Below, in pieces: positions 20,540 through 32,560 of a stretch of DNA of 64,000 nt. A program made the translations under genes and the position numbers. This DNA comes from Isoetes taiwanensis. Its lineage: Eukaryota; Streptophyta; Lycopodiopsida; Isoetales; Isoetaceae. Numbering within the stretch: position 1 is the stretch's first letter; each line of letters begins with the position of its first letter. The stretch covers positions 8,189,012-8,253,011 of the forward strand of contig JAJEKV010000046.1 of NCBI GenBank assembly GCA_021234155.1, given 5' to 3'. Under the pieces are notes generated by a model. That model had not been told where the DNA came from and searched no databases. It saw only the letters and a program-made list of their open reading frames with translations.

Positions 20540-21999
20540 GAACTCACCTGCCCTCTGATGGCCAGCACGGGTATAGACATGGGCCAATCTGCGGTGCCAT
20601 AATTGGATGGAGGCTGCATCACTATTGACAAAGTAGGCAGTTTCTTCAAAAGAAGGAAGAGGAAGTTCATAAAGATTTCCATTGCGAGTGCCCTGAGCAA
20701 GCAAAGTACCAGAAACATTAGCATCTGAAGCATAAAAATAGACTGAGTTTTGATTAAAAAAAAGTTTCATCTGTTGGTCAGTTACTTATTTGTAGAACCA
20801 ACAAGCATTTGGGACGTTAGCAAAATTTCCTTCTGCAAAAGGCAATCGAAAGATCCCAATAGCTTGGACAGGAACTTCTGAAGTTGACCCTAGCTGCACA
20901 TCACCTGATCCAAGAGTAGACTCAATGAGCAAAGTAGGATCTTTTAGCATGACAGAAGTACAACCAAATCTACTGTGAGAGTCTGAGGAATGGTCTCTGT
21001 ATGGAAAGCCTCTTCAGCCAAGTAGCTTTCGTCAACAAGATAGGAATTTGGAACGAAAACTAAGTCAAGATTATCTTCAACTAGACAATTTTCTTCAGCA
21101 AGGGTAAGGCCTTCTACTAATTGGACTGCTTGTTTGATCGCAGGAGCAAAAGAAGAAGCGGAATTAGTGGGGTTGGAGGAAACTGTCCCAGTAGAGATAG
21201 GTTTAGATTCCTTATGGGGACATTATCTACTGTAATGGCCATATTGAAGGCAAATCTTACATTGGTCCCGCTGTGCTCTGGGAAACTTAGTAGAATAAGA
21301 GCCTTTGTCCTTGCAATTTGCAATGCATGCTTGTTCTGAGCGAGGTCTGTCCTCTCTTTGACGATGCATTAAAGAAATTTCAAGAAGATCTTGAATGATT
21401 TCCTCAAGAGTGGCATGCTTCTAAGTGGTCATGAGCATGTCAACGGTGGCTCCCCCAGATTTGGACGGGAATTTATACAAACGAACCTTTTTTAGGTTCT
21501 GAAAGAACATGCTAAGCTCCAGCATCAGCAAGAAGGTCAAATTTCTCGTGTAACTTGGAGATATGCACCTTGAGGTCATCACGATCATTATATTGAATAT
21601 CTTCTAATTCATTCAAAAGCTGCATAATATCCACTTCACTATGTTTGCCATACCTGTCATTCAAGAAATCCCAGAGGTGTTTGCTTCCATAATCAAGCTC
21701 ACCTTTGGCAAGTTGAAGCTGATTCTTTGAAAGGCACGTGGCGATGCATCACGCTACTGCCACAAGAGTTGTGCCTTCAGCTGATCCACATCAGTTTCGT
21801 CTTCAAGTTTGGGGCATGGCTCAGCGCCATCAACAATCTGCCAAACAAGCTCTGCTTTCAGAAACCGATACATCATTTGCTTCTACCCCTCAAAACCTTT
21901 TCCATCAAAGGCATAGGGTTTTAAATAAGCATTCCAGAGGTGATGGCTACCATTCTTCTCAGATTTCTAGGAAAGAACACAAATCTTTAGCTAGAAAGA
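20540..21999 (-). pseudogene. Ty1/copia gag to pre-integrase region, decayed
   Basis: Read on the minus strand from 22000 downward, this shows a copia gag: a DFLNDRYGKHSEVDIMQLL-like block and a LKVHISKLHEKFDLLADAG block (about 21690-21520). Then comes a zinc knuckle near 21225-21262 (CKICLQYGHYSR-stop-C, a CX2CX4HX4C form with a stop before the last Cys). A proline/serine and acidic linker follows, and at 20560-20760 a GAG-pre-integrase block (SGTLLAQGTRNGNLYEL, then LWHRRLAHV). Integrase core, RT and RNase H are missing. Several frameshifts and stops make it non-functional. The primer site and LTR candidate lie just beyond 22000, as expected for a 5' end. Confidence 0.72.
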
Positions 22000-22012
22000 G
22001 GCTCTGATATCA
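22000..22012 (-). other. Copia primer-binding site (initiator Met tRNA type)
   Basis: On the minus strand the sequence is TGATATCAGAGCC, one base from TGGTATCAGAGCC, the usual site complementary to the 3' end of plant initiator tRNA-Met. It lies directly after an LTR-like ...TCA end and upstream of the gag remnant. Confidence 0.65.
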
Positions 22013-22531
22013 TGACAATGATAGAATCAAAGGAAGAAATAATACTTTTAAGAATGATATATTGATGGATGAAAATGAATACAATATATAGAACAGAAGA
22101 AAATTGGTGCCGAGTACCGCCTGATTCCATTTGGTTCTCGCTAGGCAAATGTTTGCATGCAAGCTCATACAAAGGTAGTAGTGGAGCTCCCTAGGGTTGA
22201 CGAGAACGACGCAATGATATTGACCCCGAATCGACCATCTTCTTCGCCGGATCATTTCCACATAAACCAGAAGCAAGCCCTATGTTTGATTTATCTCTGA
22301 TAATAAAAATGGCCCTAATCCACACAACCCTAAAAACAACCCTAAAAATAATGGGAGGATATTCACACCCACCACAAAAAAGCCTCCACCACAGGATTTG
22401 CCCCCTTTTCTAAAATCAACGGCTAACAAAAGGGTGCACTCTAGAAATACTATTTAGTACACCTGGATGAATACGGCCACCAAATCATATGAAAACCTTA
22501 GAGAAAACAGAACAAAAACAGATAAAAACCC
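22013..22531 (-). repeat. Probable 5' LTR of the copia remnant (outer end uncertain)
   Basis: The inner edge is set by the primer site (the minus strand reads ...TTGTCA then TGATATCAGAG). No second LTR is present in the window, so the outer edge cannot be fixed. A 25-base string shared with 20031 begins at about 22532. Confidence 0.4.
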
Positions 22532-22904
22532 CCTGTTATAATGCTAGATATTGGCTATCGGAAATTTTTTAGAATGGCCGGATTTTTAAGGGTCAAAGCC
22601 CCCCAATTTCAAACCCTAGTTTTCTATTTATTTTCATAAACTACATTGGCTATTTCTCTCACCACTCTTTTGCAAATGCCCTTCCTTATTTTCTAATTTC
22701 CCTTGCCCCATGCTCCATTTGCCTTTTTGCCATGTGCTCTCATACTCACATATGTCTCCATGGTATATTCTAGCCTAGAAGTTGAAACCAAAGATGCCCT
22801 TAAAATATTTCATACTTCTTCTTAAGCATTAAGGAAGTTTTTCCATAGTCCTATTTGTCAAAGCTTTTCAATTATTTTATGGATAACCCCTCGAAACCAT
22901 AGTC

Positions 22905-23180
22905 GAAGATGAAAATGCCAATTTATTAAAGAAAGCCAAGGATCTAGCAGCGTTTAAGGTTGTTCACAAAATACAAGGTATCTTCAAAGAAGGAGAGTTG
23001 GCCCTCAAGTGGAATGAGTCAAGAGAAGACTCAATTGGTAAGTTTGAGAACCTTTGGGAAGGGCTTCAACTCTTATTGGCTGACGGAGTTGACCTCAGAT
23101 GCACCATTGCCAAATCATATCAATACACTGCATTTGAAAAGGTACTGGGACCACCATGCATGCTTGTCCCTTTTATGTAG
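22905..23180 (+). CDS. Unrecognised coding-like stretch
   Basis: About 90 codons stay open from about 22905 to the TAG at 23178-23180. The predicted peptide is helix-rich and charged: NANLLKKAKDLAAFKVVHKI, then FKEGELALKWNESREDSIGK and FENLWEGLQLLLADGVDL. The composition is that of a real protein, with regular hydrophobic spacing, but I know no family for it. There is no clear start codon. It could be an exon or part of a retroelement gag. Confidence 0.3.
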   Translation, partial: EDENANLLKKAKDLAAFKVVHKIQGIFKEGELALKWNESREDSIGKFENLWEGLQLLLADGVDLRCTIAKSYQYTAFEKVLGPPCMLVPFM

Positions 23181-23239
23181 CAGAAATCTAGTAAACTTTG
23201 CCAGATGTAGATTAGATAGTTTAGTCTTTGTTTGAGATC

Positions 23240-25240
23240 TATTTATAAGTTATTTGCCTTAATAAGTTAGCCCTATGTTTGCAGTAAGCAAGACTGATGT
23301 GAAGAAAAATATTAAACAAGTTCAAGATAGAAAACGATTACTAATGCTCCCATCAAGTATTATGCAGGTCCATTTGCTGATACATCCATCTGTTAAGTGA
23401 ATTTGGCCACCATCAAGTTTTTTCTTCTTCATTTACCCTAAAGCACTCTGCTCTTAAGCTTTACCATCATAGCAAAATTGCATGTCCAAGTGATCAAGCA
23501 AAAGGCATACATTCTTTATTTTGGCGAATTCGTCATTTGCACACTTGCATTCTCCATCTTCCATCTCATACACACCATACACTTTACCCTTGCACTTGCT
23601 CCATCACTTATACTTCATTCACACCATATCTTCATCATACTCATGCTCATTTCATCACATATGCACTCCATCCTCATGCATCAATTCCATCACTTTTTCA
23701 CCCAAAGGCATTAGTCCATGTTGAAAACCTCTTTAGTTGCTCATCTTGTTACCTTATTTGAGGGGACTAGCCATTTTCTTGTTTTAGCGAGATGTTGCCT
23801 CCCAAAGGGCAACGTACGCTCTTGTGTGGTGGCCTGTGTTGTGTTCAGAAATAGTCCAGTGCCTGGTGGCACATGACTAACAAATTACGAGAAAGAAGAT
23901 GAAGAAAGAAGTGGTGGTGGCAATGCTTCCCCTCTGTTGACAGTGATGAGGAAGATAACTCAAGCACTTCCTCAAGTGACAGTGAAAAAAATGAAGGTCA
24001 TGAAGATGGCATAAACGAATATGATGACGTGCTGAATCCCTCTCTCATCACTCCTCACACTTTTCCACATAACCGAGTCTTAGGAAAATATTGTATATTT
24101 TGCATGTGAATATGAAGGTTTTATCTTCAATTTTTGAAAATACTACAATTTCAGTTATAAACTTCACGTCAATTCTTACATTGAAGGTTCTCTAAAAAAA
24201 CATCATTGTGTATTTATATTTTATATTATAGCATGGTGATATCAAGTTCATGGATGATTGTATACAGTAACACAAGGACACATGCATATCATTTGGGTGG
24301 TAAATCAGCAACATGCTCGTAACACTCTGACATGGCCAACAACTCCATTATATCATGAGGTGACTTACTCAGGATGCACATTGCCATTCTTGCACGAGCA
24401 TCAGCTGCAACATATCGAAGCCTATAGCTCTATGTACGTCTGTGAGTTGCTTGCTGAACTTTCGGAGTATGGCATTTGCAGACTGCTCGTGAACAAGCAT
24501 CTTCATATCTCCATCATAAGAGCCTTCACCTCACGCGCGAGTAGGCCGTGACAAAACCTCCTCTCGATCCCGGGAGATGCACTTATACAAATGGGGGTAT
24601 GCCGTGTGCATACAGAGGATGACCAAAGACACCCATGTATATGATTTTTTGAAAGGCACATCCGACCCCTTCTATACAAAGTTTGCCCCAAGTATTGGCA
24701 AAAAAGCCCCCTAGTCCTACATATACATGTAGAAATTGGTTGAAAAAACCACCCCTACGAGTAATTCAAGCACCTTGTATGCACCCACAATGAATCCCCC
24801 TTGCTCTCGATGGCATGGATGTCGAGACTATAGGAGACCTCACTTGTTGTGAGCAGTCCTTCAGTGAAGGATTTGGGTGAGAATGTAGTCTGCTCAACCT
24901 CTATCACTTAGACAAATTCCGACATTGTGAATGTGACAAACTCTCCATGAATGATTGACGTATGAATTGCAAAAGAGTTCAACAATGGATCAAATGAATC
25001 AGAAATAAAGTATAAAATCAGAAGTGAAGTATATAGCTGGTAGGCTAGTAGGGATTTGAGCAAGAGATTGTCCATAGGCTAGTAGGGATCCAATAAGAAG
25101 ATTGTCGATCCTACTTAAAATAGTTGATCAATCGATCAATGTAGCAGTCTGGAAGCACTCAATATCAATAGTTGGATCAACTCAAATTCCATTTTTTAAT
25201 AGCTTCTTCACGTTTGTCGATAAATCCCATGGCAGAACGA
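23240..25240. other. Mostly non-coding stretch with a short acidic frame
   Basis: 23530-23720 is CAT/CAC-rich low-complexity sequence. 23940-24109 has a short open frame dominated by Ser, Asp and Glu (SVDSDEEDNSSTSSSDSEK), which could be an exon of a nuclear protein but is below any safe threshold. The remainder shows nothing recognised. Confidence 0.3.
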
Positions 25241-25250
25241 GAACAACAGG

Positions 25251-26111
25251 GCGAGGGCAGAACGAGAGCAGCAGTTGGAGGCTCAAAAATTGGTTGAATA
25301 TAGCTTTAAAAAACAAAGAAGTGAATGGAGGAAAAAGGTGGGGTTTCAGGAGGACAGTTTGAGGGTTAAAGTTCTTAATAAAGATAATGGAAAGGGACCC
25401 CTGGACCCTAATGCCCTCATTGTCACCCCGGCCCATGAACACCGAGCAAAGGTTCTCACTATTGAGGAATCAATGGCTCCACCCCTTAATGGCTACCCTG
25501 AATCTGACGACACTGTTGAAAAAAAATTTGAATAGGGGGAGCCTTCCTTTAAACCCTCTCCTCTGCCTGCCTTTGAACTCTTCAAGGACTGTACTCCTCA
25601 GCACAAAGGGCATAGGCATCAAGTACCCTGTCTAGAATCCAAGGAAGTGGCTCCTGCCAATTTGATGGTTGTCAACTCCCCTCCTCTGGATATGCAGTTG
25701 ACTTCTGACAGAGAAAGCCTTCCAAAAGACCCTCGGAACCATGAATCTGACTCTGAGATAATGGAAATTCTTTCCACAAACTTAATGGTAGAAAATTTCC
25801 CCTCTTTGGTGGAACACGGGACTCAGCAGCAATTCCCTCATGATCTGATAAGCCTCCAGCAGGGCCCTGTGGAGGCAGGGGTTGTGGAACTCGTCCCCAA
25901 CACCCCTGGGAATTGTGGCTCAGATACACCACATGGAAAGTTCTGGGATGATGAAGAGGGGAGTGAAGATGAAGTTGGAGCAGAAGACAAAGTTAGCACT
26001 GAGGTTGAAACATTCTTCACTCCACTGACAGCTAAAAATACAAGGCAGAGGCAAAGAAAGGTCTATACCTCCAACCCATATGGGACAATCACCAGATCAA
26101 GGGGAATATGA
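25251..26111 (+). pseudogene. LINE-1 ORF1 C-terminal part
   Basis: One frame runs from about 25251 to the TGA at 26109-26111 with a single in-frame TAG at 25533-25535. The product starts in an Arg/Glu/Gln-rich segment (EQQLEAQKLVEY). It continues with a long acidic, Pro/Ser-rich region (DDEEGSEDEVGAEDKVS) and ends with a basic tail (KNTRQRQRKVY, then NPYGTITRSRGI). The acidic spacer and the basic tail before ORF2 are typical of the end of plant L1 ORF1, an RNA-binding chaperone of the transposition particle. No zinc knuckle is seen. Confidence 0.6.
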
Positions 26112-29100
26112 GGATTTTAAGCTGGAAAGTCAGGGGGATTAAAGGCCCCCTGAAAAGAAAACGAGCCATCATAGCAATGAAGGAAATGAAAGCTGACATA
26201 ATCCTCATACAGGAATATAGACTTCCAAGCTTTGAAGCTTCAAACCTCGGTAGATGGGTTATGCCAAATGGGGGATCCATTTGGTCCCCTGCAACAAGTA
26301 GAAAGGGGGGATATATATTTTGTGGAGTAATTTCTTTTCCCTTGGTTCTTATAACCACCAATCAGGCATGTGGCAGGTTGTCTTCCTGCAGAGCAATGGG
26401 AAGGAAATTGGAATTATCAATGTGTATGCGTCCACTGATTTAGAGAAAAGGGAGATCCAATGGAGGGATATGGATGATTAGATCCCTACAAGAAGTGTAG
26501 ACAGTTGGGTGCTATGTGGGGATTTTAATAACATACCACAATGGGATCAGAAAGTGGAAAATAAATTTAATATGTCCAGGAATGAAAGATTACAGTGGGA
26601 AAGACTCACGGCACTTTTTGTGTACCAAGCCCCCTCTTCTTCAAACGTTTATTCCTGGAGCAATAAAAGAGTGGGAGCTGATAGAGTCTATTGTCTTCTT
26701 GATAGATTTTACACCAGGGATGCTAATGGATGGAATCAGTTGGCCGTTCATGGAGATTATAGCAACTCTATCTCAGATCATTTCCCCCAGGTTCTGGAGG
26801 TTGGTAGATCCCTCAAAGGGGGAGCAAATACTCCCTTTAAATTTAACACCAACTTCCTCAACAATGTTAAGTTTTGTCAGGAATTTGAGACATATTACAA
26901 GTCCCTTCCTCCTTTACAGCAGAGTGGCTCTATGAAGGGGTTTGTAGTAGGATGAAACATACTAAGGATTTGCTGAAATCCTCGAGAAAGAAATGGAATG
27001 ACCAGTTGAAAAAAGAGGACATTTATCTCAGAGTCAAGGAAGTTAGACAAAAACTTTTCCTTGACCCACATAACTCTAACCTCCATGAGGAGGATGCTTT
27101 AGAAAGGAAAGTGAAACACATTGCAGAGACAGAGGCCAGGAGCCTTCTAATAAAAAGCAAGTGCCTTGCCATTAATAAAATGGATAGATGCAGCTCAAAA
27201 CTTTTCTTTAAAGCTGCTAAGGGAAGAATTATGACCAATGGAATTATTTCAGTCACAGAGGAGAACCAGACCATTTCTGGACAAGCTGATATAATAAAAT
27301 TCTTCCAAGAAAAGTGTCAAAAGTTATTTGCATATGAGCAGGGTAATATCATTAGCTCGAATGACTTTTTGGCAAAGCTTGGAGCAGCTGACACACTCAT
27401 TGATGATGCTCAACTGCTGGTGTATCCTACTGAGGCTGAAATTGAGACAATACTCAAAAACATGACTCATGAAAAAAGTTCTGGCTCAGATGGTATCCCT
27501 CCAAAGTTCTTTGTTACCTTTTCGGAAGCTATGAAGAAGGATCTGACCACCTTTATACAGGGAGCCTGGGCTGCACCAAAATTGCACCCTGCTATTGATG
27601 CAGATCTTATAGCTTTAATCCTCAAGGTGGATTCCCCACCTCCTTCTCTGATTGGAGACCAATATCCTTGACGAATTTCTCATATAAAATATTAGCTAAG
27701 ATTCTAGCTAACAAACTTAAAGCGATTCTCCAAAAGATTATCAACCCAGTTCATCAGCATTTCTACCAAGTAAATATCTTAGACAACTTCATTTGTGCAC
27801 GAGGGCTTGCATTGGAATTTACACTCAAAGCAAAATCGTATGCTAGTAAAACTGGACTTCAGGCATGCCTATGACAATATTCATTGGGCGTTTCTCTATC
27901 TGGCTATGGCATAGCTGAGCTTTTCTAGTAATGTTATTAGCAAAATACATGGCCTAAATGTGGCTGGTTGCTCAGTAGTTCTAGTTAATAGGAACCCTAC
28001 CAATTTTTTTGAATGCAAAAGTGGTGTTCAACAGGGGTGTCCTTTGGCCCCTTATCTTTTTCTTATTGTTGCAGAGATGGTAACAAGAGCCACTTTTTCC
28101 CTTTTGGCTACCAAACAGATCCAATATCTCCAACTGCCATAGACTATGCATGGGTGATTTTGCTATAATGCAATATGCTGATGACACATTTGCATTTCTC
28201 CAAAATGATGGATTCAGTCTATCAAATTTCTTGCAAATGTTACATCTCTTTGGAAAAGCATCTGGTGTCCTCAATAAAAAGTAAAAGTACAATTATCTTG
28301 CAAACAGATTTGGATGAGCTTTATAGTATTAAAAATATAGGGAACAGGACTGCCACGAGGCTACTGGGGCTTCCCCTGCCAATAACATGAACCTAGCTGG
28401 TCTATGGACACAATTGTTAATAGAATGAGAAGGAAAATCCAAATGTACCCAAAATCTCTCTCTCTTGTAGGATGGGTTGAAATAGTCAATAGTATGCTTT
28501 CCAGTACCCATGTCTTCTTCTCTTCTGCCATTATTGCTGACAAGATTTCATACAGAAAATTAGAGGCTGCAATGAGGGACTTTATTTGGCAAGGGGCCAA
28601 AATGTTCCCTTGGAAAAATTTAACCCTTCCGAAGAAAGATGGAGGGATAGGCTGTAAGGAACTGTTTGTCCAAGCACATGCTCTAGCTGCCAAATTGGTT
28701 TGGAGGTGCCTTCTCCCAGACATTTACTCTCCAGCTCTAAATTAGTGAGATATTGGATGGGGGAAACTACCCTTGTAGGGGCTCCTTCTTTGCCTCATCA
28801 ACTACCTGATTCAGCATTTTACCAGCTCTGGGCTGCCCCAGCTACCTCTAAGATTCTTAGAAGAATTATTTTAGCTTGGAACCTAGCCTCCACATGCTTC
28901 CGAGCAAGGCCAATAAACACTATAAATGATGACTTTGGCTTTTTCTGGCATCAGAGTTTAGTTATAGAGGAGGAAGGTTGCCTTGCCTTGAAACATCTTA
29001 TCAAATGTAAAGAATAGTACCAAGCAGGGTTACATACAATTGGCTCCATGGGAGTTAATGATAGATGGAAAGACTAGCATTAGCTCACCTCTCAAATCTC

Positions 29101-29690
29101 AGACACAGATACAGATAGAGGCATTTATTATGCTGTAACTCGAAATGGTCCAAGTCAGGATTGTAGACCTAATGCTACTTATTGGAACTGTGATGGGAAC
29201 GGATACAGAGTATCCAAGATACATAACCTTCTACTGGATAAGCCTCGGTTGAAGGTTAGCATAGTATGGAACTGCCCACAAGACACTTCTATAGCAGTCA
29301 TTAAGCAGGGTTGGAAGCTACAGTGTGCCAATAAAATTGCTCTCTTTAGATGGCTGTTGCTGACCAGAGCCTCAAAACTAATAGCTACTTGGCTCAATTC
29401 AATGACCAAATTCAAGATCTGTGCCCCATGGGATGTGGACAAAGGGAAACAAATTCCCATGTCCATGGCTTACTCCATTTTGGCAGTGGATCCATCCTCT
29501 GGTCCAGCTAGTTCCTTCAGATGACGTCTCCTTTTTTCAATATCTCAGCCAGAATTCATCGTTTAAAGGCACAATCCGGACCCTGAGCTGTTGGGCTATC
29601 TGGAAGCACAGGAATGAGGTTAGTATTGCTCGGTCAGCTCCCAGCTTGAATGAACTTAGAGCCAATTTCTAAGTCCTTCTTGCGGAGGCA
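26108..29690 (+). pseudogene. LINE-1 ORF2: endonuclease and reverse transcriptase, broken
   Basis: The apurinic-type endonuclease opens with MRILSWKVRGIKG. The family has SWNVRG, so the metal-site Asn is changed to Lys. LIQEYRL and, after a frameshift, LCGDFNNIP and ISDHFPQ follow (26108-26800). The reverse transcriptase covers about 27450-28720: SSGSDGIPPKF, GCPLAPYLFLIVAEM, then QYADDTFAFLQ at about 28168 in another frame, and a thumb block ending DFIWQGAKMFPW. The zinc-ribbon block near 29310-29450 reads WKLQCANKIALFRWLLLTRA, then CP..CG and H..H in shifted frames. At least six frame changes and several stops (for example at 26479) exclude activity. Some breaks fall in short homopolymers. 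Confidence 0.78.
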
Positions 29691-29757
29691 GCTATGGCTC
29701 ATAAGGCTCTGAAAGGAATGAATTATGATCATCAATGGAATTCCTTAGGAATCTTTA

Positions 29758-30171
29758 ATGGTTTCTTTAAGTTTTTCTCCATTCTTTTTAATGATTTGGA
29801 TTCTCTGCTTGACAGACTTTCTGCTGAAGAGACATTATGCGGGAGGACACGTCCATGGGGTTGATCCATCCACAGGTCGACTTTCTAATCAGAAAGCAAT
29901 GGAGGCCCTTTTCTGGCTCAAACCTGAAGTTATTAGCTGCATTATCTTCACACGGTTTCTTGCTGATGAGGATATCTGGAGGTATAATCTAGAGCTTAAG
30001 CCTTATTTTCAGGCTAAACTGAAGATCCATGAAGATGCTTGAGATTCCTGGATTTTGTACCTGTTTGACTTCACGGATTATGGGCCGAATCAATTGGACG
30101 ATATGATGTTTGTGCATACTGACGAAGCCTTTGCCATCATCACCTTGGATGGAGTGCCTGATATTCTGTAA
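29758..30171 (+). pseudogene. LINE-1 3' coding tail, function unknown
   Basis: The frame (29758-30042, then on past a TGA to a TAA at 30169-30171) gives a protein-like text with HVHGVDPSTGRLSNQKAME, LADEDIWRYNLELKPYFQ and, past the stop, YLFDFTDYGPNQLDDMM. It sits between the zinc-ribbon block and the A-rich tail, so it may be the C-terminal domain of ORF2. I do not recognise it. Confidence 0.4.
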
Positions 30172-30458
30172 ATAGGGCAGTCTGTTGTGAATTGTGATGT
30201 TGAACTTCCTAAATTCTTTTCTGTTAAAGTGTTTTTTTTATGTTAAATTTTGGTTCCTACATTCGTGGGACTCCTGATGGCTATCACTTGTTATCTGCCA
30301 TCTAAACCTTTTTCCCAATTGCTTGCTTTTGGGTTTTTTTGTACTACTGTGTAAATCTTATTACAAAGTAATATAATTTCTGTCATTTCCTCAAAAAATA
30401 AAAAAAAATTGTGGCCTTTGCATTTACTGCAAAGCAGGACCGCATAATTTTTTTTATG

Positions 30459-30463
30459 GCCGC
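30459..30463. repeat. Target-site duplication GCCGC, left
   Basis: GCCGC immediately precedes the TGTTAG start of the 5' LTR and is repeated at 41903-41907 after the 3' LTR, as expected for a 5-bp gypsy integration duplication. Confidence 0.7.
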
Positions 30464-31048
30464 TGTTAGTCCTGTGCCTCCAGGTACAGGACTATTCATG
30501 CATACGACAGACCAGGTCAAGCTCAAGGATCCTCAGTCAGCCATGGGTCAGACATCCAAGGCTCATGAAGACCAAGCGGCCGGAACCACCTTGATCAAAA
30601 GCACGTGGCCCGTCAACACAAGCGCCCGCTCGGACAAGTGTGCCCGGCCACCGCCAGCGTCGGCGTCGGCGTGATTCTAGGCACTTCAAGAGGCACCGCC
30701 AAACATTCCTGCAAATCAGGCCTCCTTCGAGAGTCGCACGAGATCGGTCGAGTGTCTATATTGGGCCCAAGGCCATTGTACTATATATATGAGTAGAGCT
30801 AGCACATGAGTTTTTAGATGAGTTTTGAGTCTTGTCTCCTTTCAGTTTTCTCTCTATTGCGAGAGCTGATGTATTTTCATCATTGATATCAAGGAAGCTT
30901 ATCATCTTTCTCTCATTTGTTCTGTTTTATTCTTCTTCTTCTCTTCTTGGAAATCCCGCGTGACATAGTCCCACGGTCTCTCCTGTTAGATCCACGGGTC
31001 CTCACAGAGGGCTGTCTTCCAGGAGTTCCCGAACCCGGACCCCAAACA
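30464..31048 (+). repeat. 5' LTR of the 11.4-kb gypsy element
   Basis: It starts TGTTAGTCCTGTGCCTC and ends GACCCCAAACA. A TATA box, TATATATAT at 30782-30790, lies about two thirds of the way in. The last 300 bases differ from the 3' LTR at only about seven positions; the first 285 differ by many substitutions and indels. Confidence 0.9.
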
Positions 31049-31729
31049 CCGCATGCCATTGCTGGGATGCGATTCTATTCTACTTTCTTACGTCGCCATA
31101 ATGCGTCCGTAATTTCCGCCGGGAAGAACTCCTTTCTCAGACGGCCTCTCGCTTGGGCGCCATCAGCGTCGGGGCTATTCGCGACATGTATGGATCGGCT
31201 TATGACATAGAGGAGGCCATCTTCGATCTAGGGCTCGGTCGGCGCCACCCACCCCTCGTGTCGGTCGTCCGGTTCCCCGCCCCAAGCGTGCAAACATTGC
31301 TCACAACCTCAGTCCCCTCATCACTATCAAGAGCCTTATCCGGCTCAACCTTCTCAACCGTACTTTCACACCCCTGAACATGCCTACATCCATCACTCTT
31401 CAGGCCATACGCCTCTTCCTTCTGGCCGTCATCTCCCCGGGTGGGCCACGGCTATCCACATGTCTCCTTGCGCCTACCGGGAATATCCTTTCCCTCGTTT
31501 CCCCTTTGCTCTTCTGTTTTACAACCTTACGGATCTCAAAACCAATGCTCCGGCTTCGCCCGGTTTCTCAACCACGGTCACCCCTTCATCGGGGTCGCCG
31601 GGCACCATGCCACATCCACCTCAACCTCAATATCCTCACTATCATTTGTTCTGTCCAACCCGGCACTTTCACATCTACCTTTCGGACTCTCGGCCCGACT
31701 TATCAACCTTTGGCAACACGAAGGCAAAC
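31049..31729 (+). other. Gypsy leader and presumed gag N-terminus
   Basis: Open frames here are Pro/Ser/His-rich and change phase repeatedly. No conserved domain is recognised until the gag block that follows. This is the place for the packaging leader and a disordered gag N-terminus. Confidence 0.4.
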
Positions 31730-32560
31730 CGTTAGACCAAAGTGCTCGGGCCCACATGGAAGAATTTGAGGCTCTAGCTGTCCTAAATGGTCATGCGCAA
31801 CCTCAACTGAAATTCCACATCTTTTCCACCACCTGCGTGGCTCTCCTCATCAATGGCTCATGTCCAACAAAAGCCATTGGAAACAAAGACTGGTCGAAAT
31901 GCCTTTGCTTTTTACGTCTCATTACGGGACCACGGATGATGATCAACTTCATCTCAAGCAACTCAATGAACTTCAACAAGAGCCCACGAGTGCGCCTTGC
32001 GGGATTTTGCGGATCGACTTCACATTACGCTAAGTAAGCTCAAGGAGTACCCCCACCGCGAGCCGATTTTGGTGCGGTTTCTCCAAGGACTTCTCCCGCT
32101 ATTCGACTCATGATGAATACTGCGTCCAAAGACTTTGGAGCGGGCTATCGATTTGTCAATCACTCGAGTCAATGTTTCCCCGAGGCGTGGCTCTTCAAGA
32201 GCTCCCGTTCATTCCACGCATCACGGTTCCACAAAGCGGTACATTCGGCCTCAACACGCTAATCCACGGTAGCGGTCAAATCACGGTGCCATATTTGCAA
32301 ATACCAAGGCCATTTGGCCAATGAGTGCAACTCCACCAATGGCCCGCCTCATTGCAAGCGATGCAACATGTGCAATCATGCCACGGAAGAGTGCACTCGC
32401 ACTCATCCCACACCGTTCGCAACAAAATGGTTTATCAAGTGCAAACCACACCTCGGCAACAATCGCACTATCGCCAGACCACCTCTTGGATGCAGCCCAC
32501 GCAACTCTATCGAAGAGCGGGACCAACCACGGGGGATCCAACCAACGTCCTCCTTTTGAT
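31730..32560 (+). pseudogene. Gypsy gag with two zinc knuckles
   Basis: About 31740-32120 carries the retrotransposon capsid domain in broken frames: HMEEFEALAVLNGHAQPQLK, then LRDFADRLHITLSKLKEYPH-like text and a FLQGLLPAIRLMM block. The nucleocapsid follows with two knuckles of form CX2CX4HX4C at 32287-32394: CHICKYQGHLANEC and CKRCNMCNHATEEC. A Gln/Pro/Ser-rich spacer comes next. Gag forms the virus-like particle and packages RNA. Frame changes between these blocks make the copy inactive. Two knuckles rather than one is notable. Confidence 0.75.

Larger units (their letters stand above)
25250..30412 (+). mobile_element. L1-type LINE (LINE-1 of this window), defective
   Basis: The order is ORF1 tail (to 26111), ORF2 endonuclease, reverse transcriptase, zinc-ribbon domain, C-terminal tail and an A-rich end (30395-30410). 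ORF1 and ORF2 overlap by the four bases ATGA at 26108-26111. The 5' end is not fixed: ORF1 here lacks the RNA-binding domain usual in plant L1 ORF1, so the copy is probably 5'-truncated. Frameshifts and stops occur throughout ORF2. The gypsy element at 30464 begins 50 bp after the A-rich tail. Confidence 0.8.

Noticed and set aside
24258-24551. 97-codon plus-strand frame
   Set aside because: No family resemblance or supporting context; likely chance.
31049-31075. Primer-binding site after the 5' LTR of the 11.4-kb element
   Set aside because: No stretch starting with TGG directly after the LTR matches a tRNA 3' end that I can name; TGGGATGCG at about 31063 is too far and unmatched.
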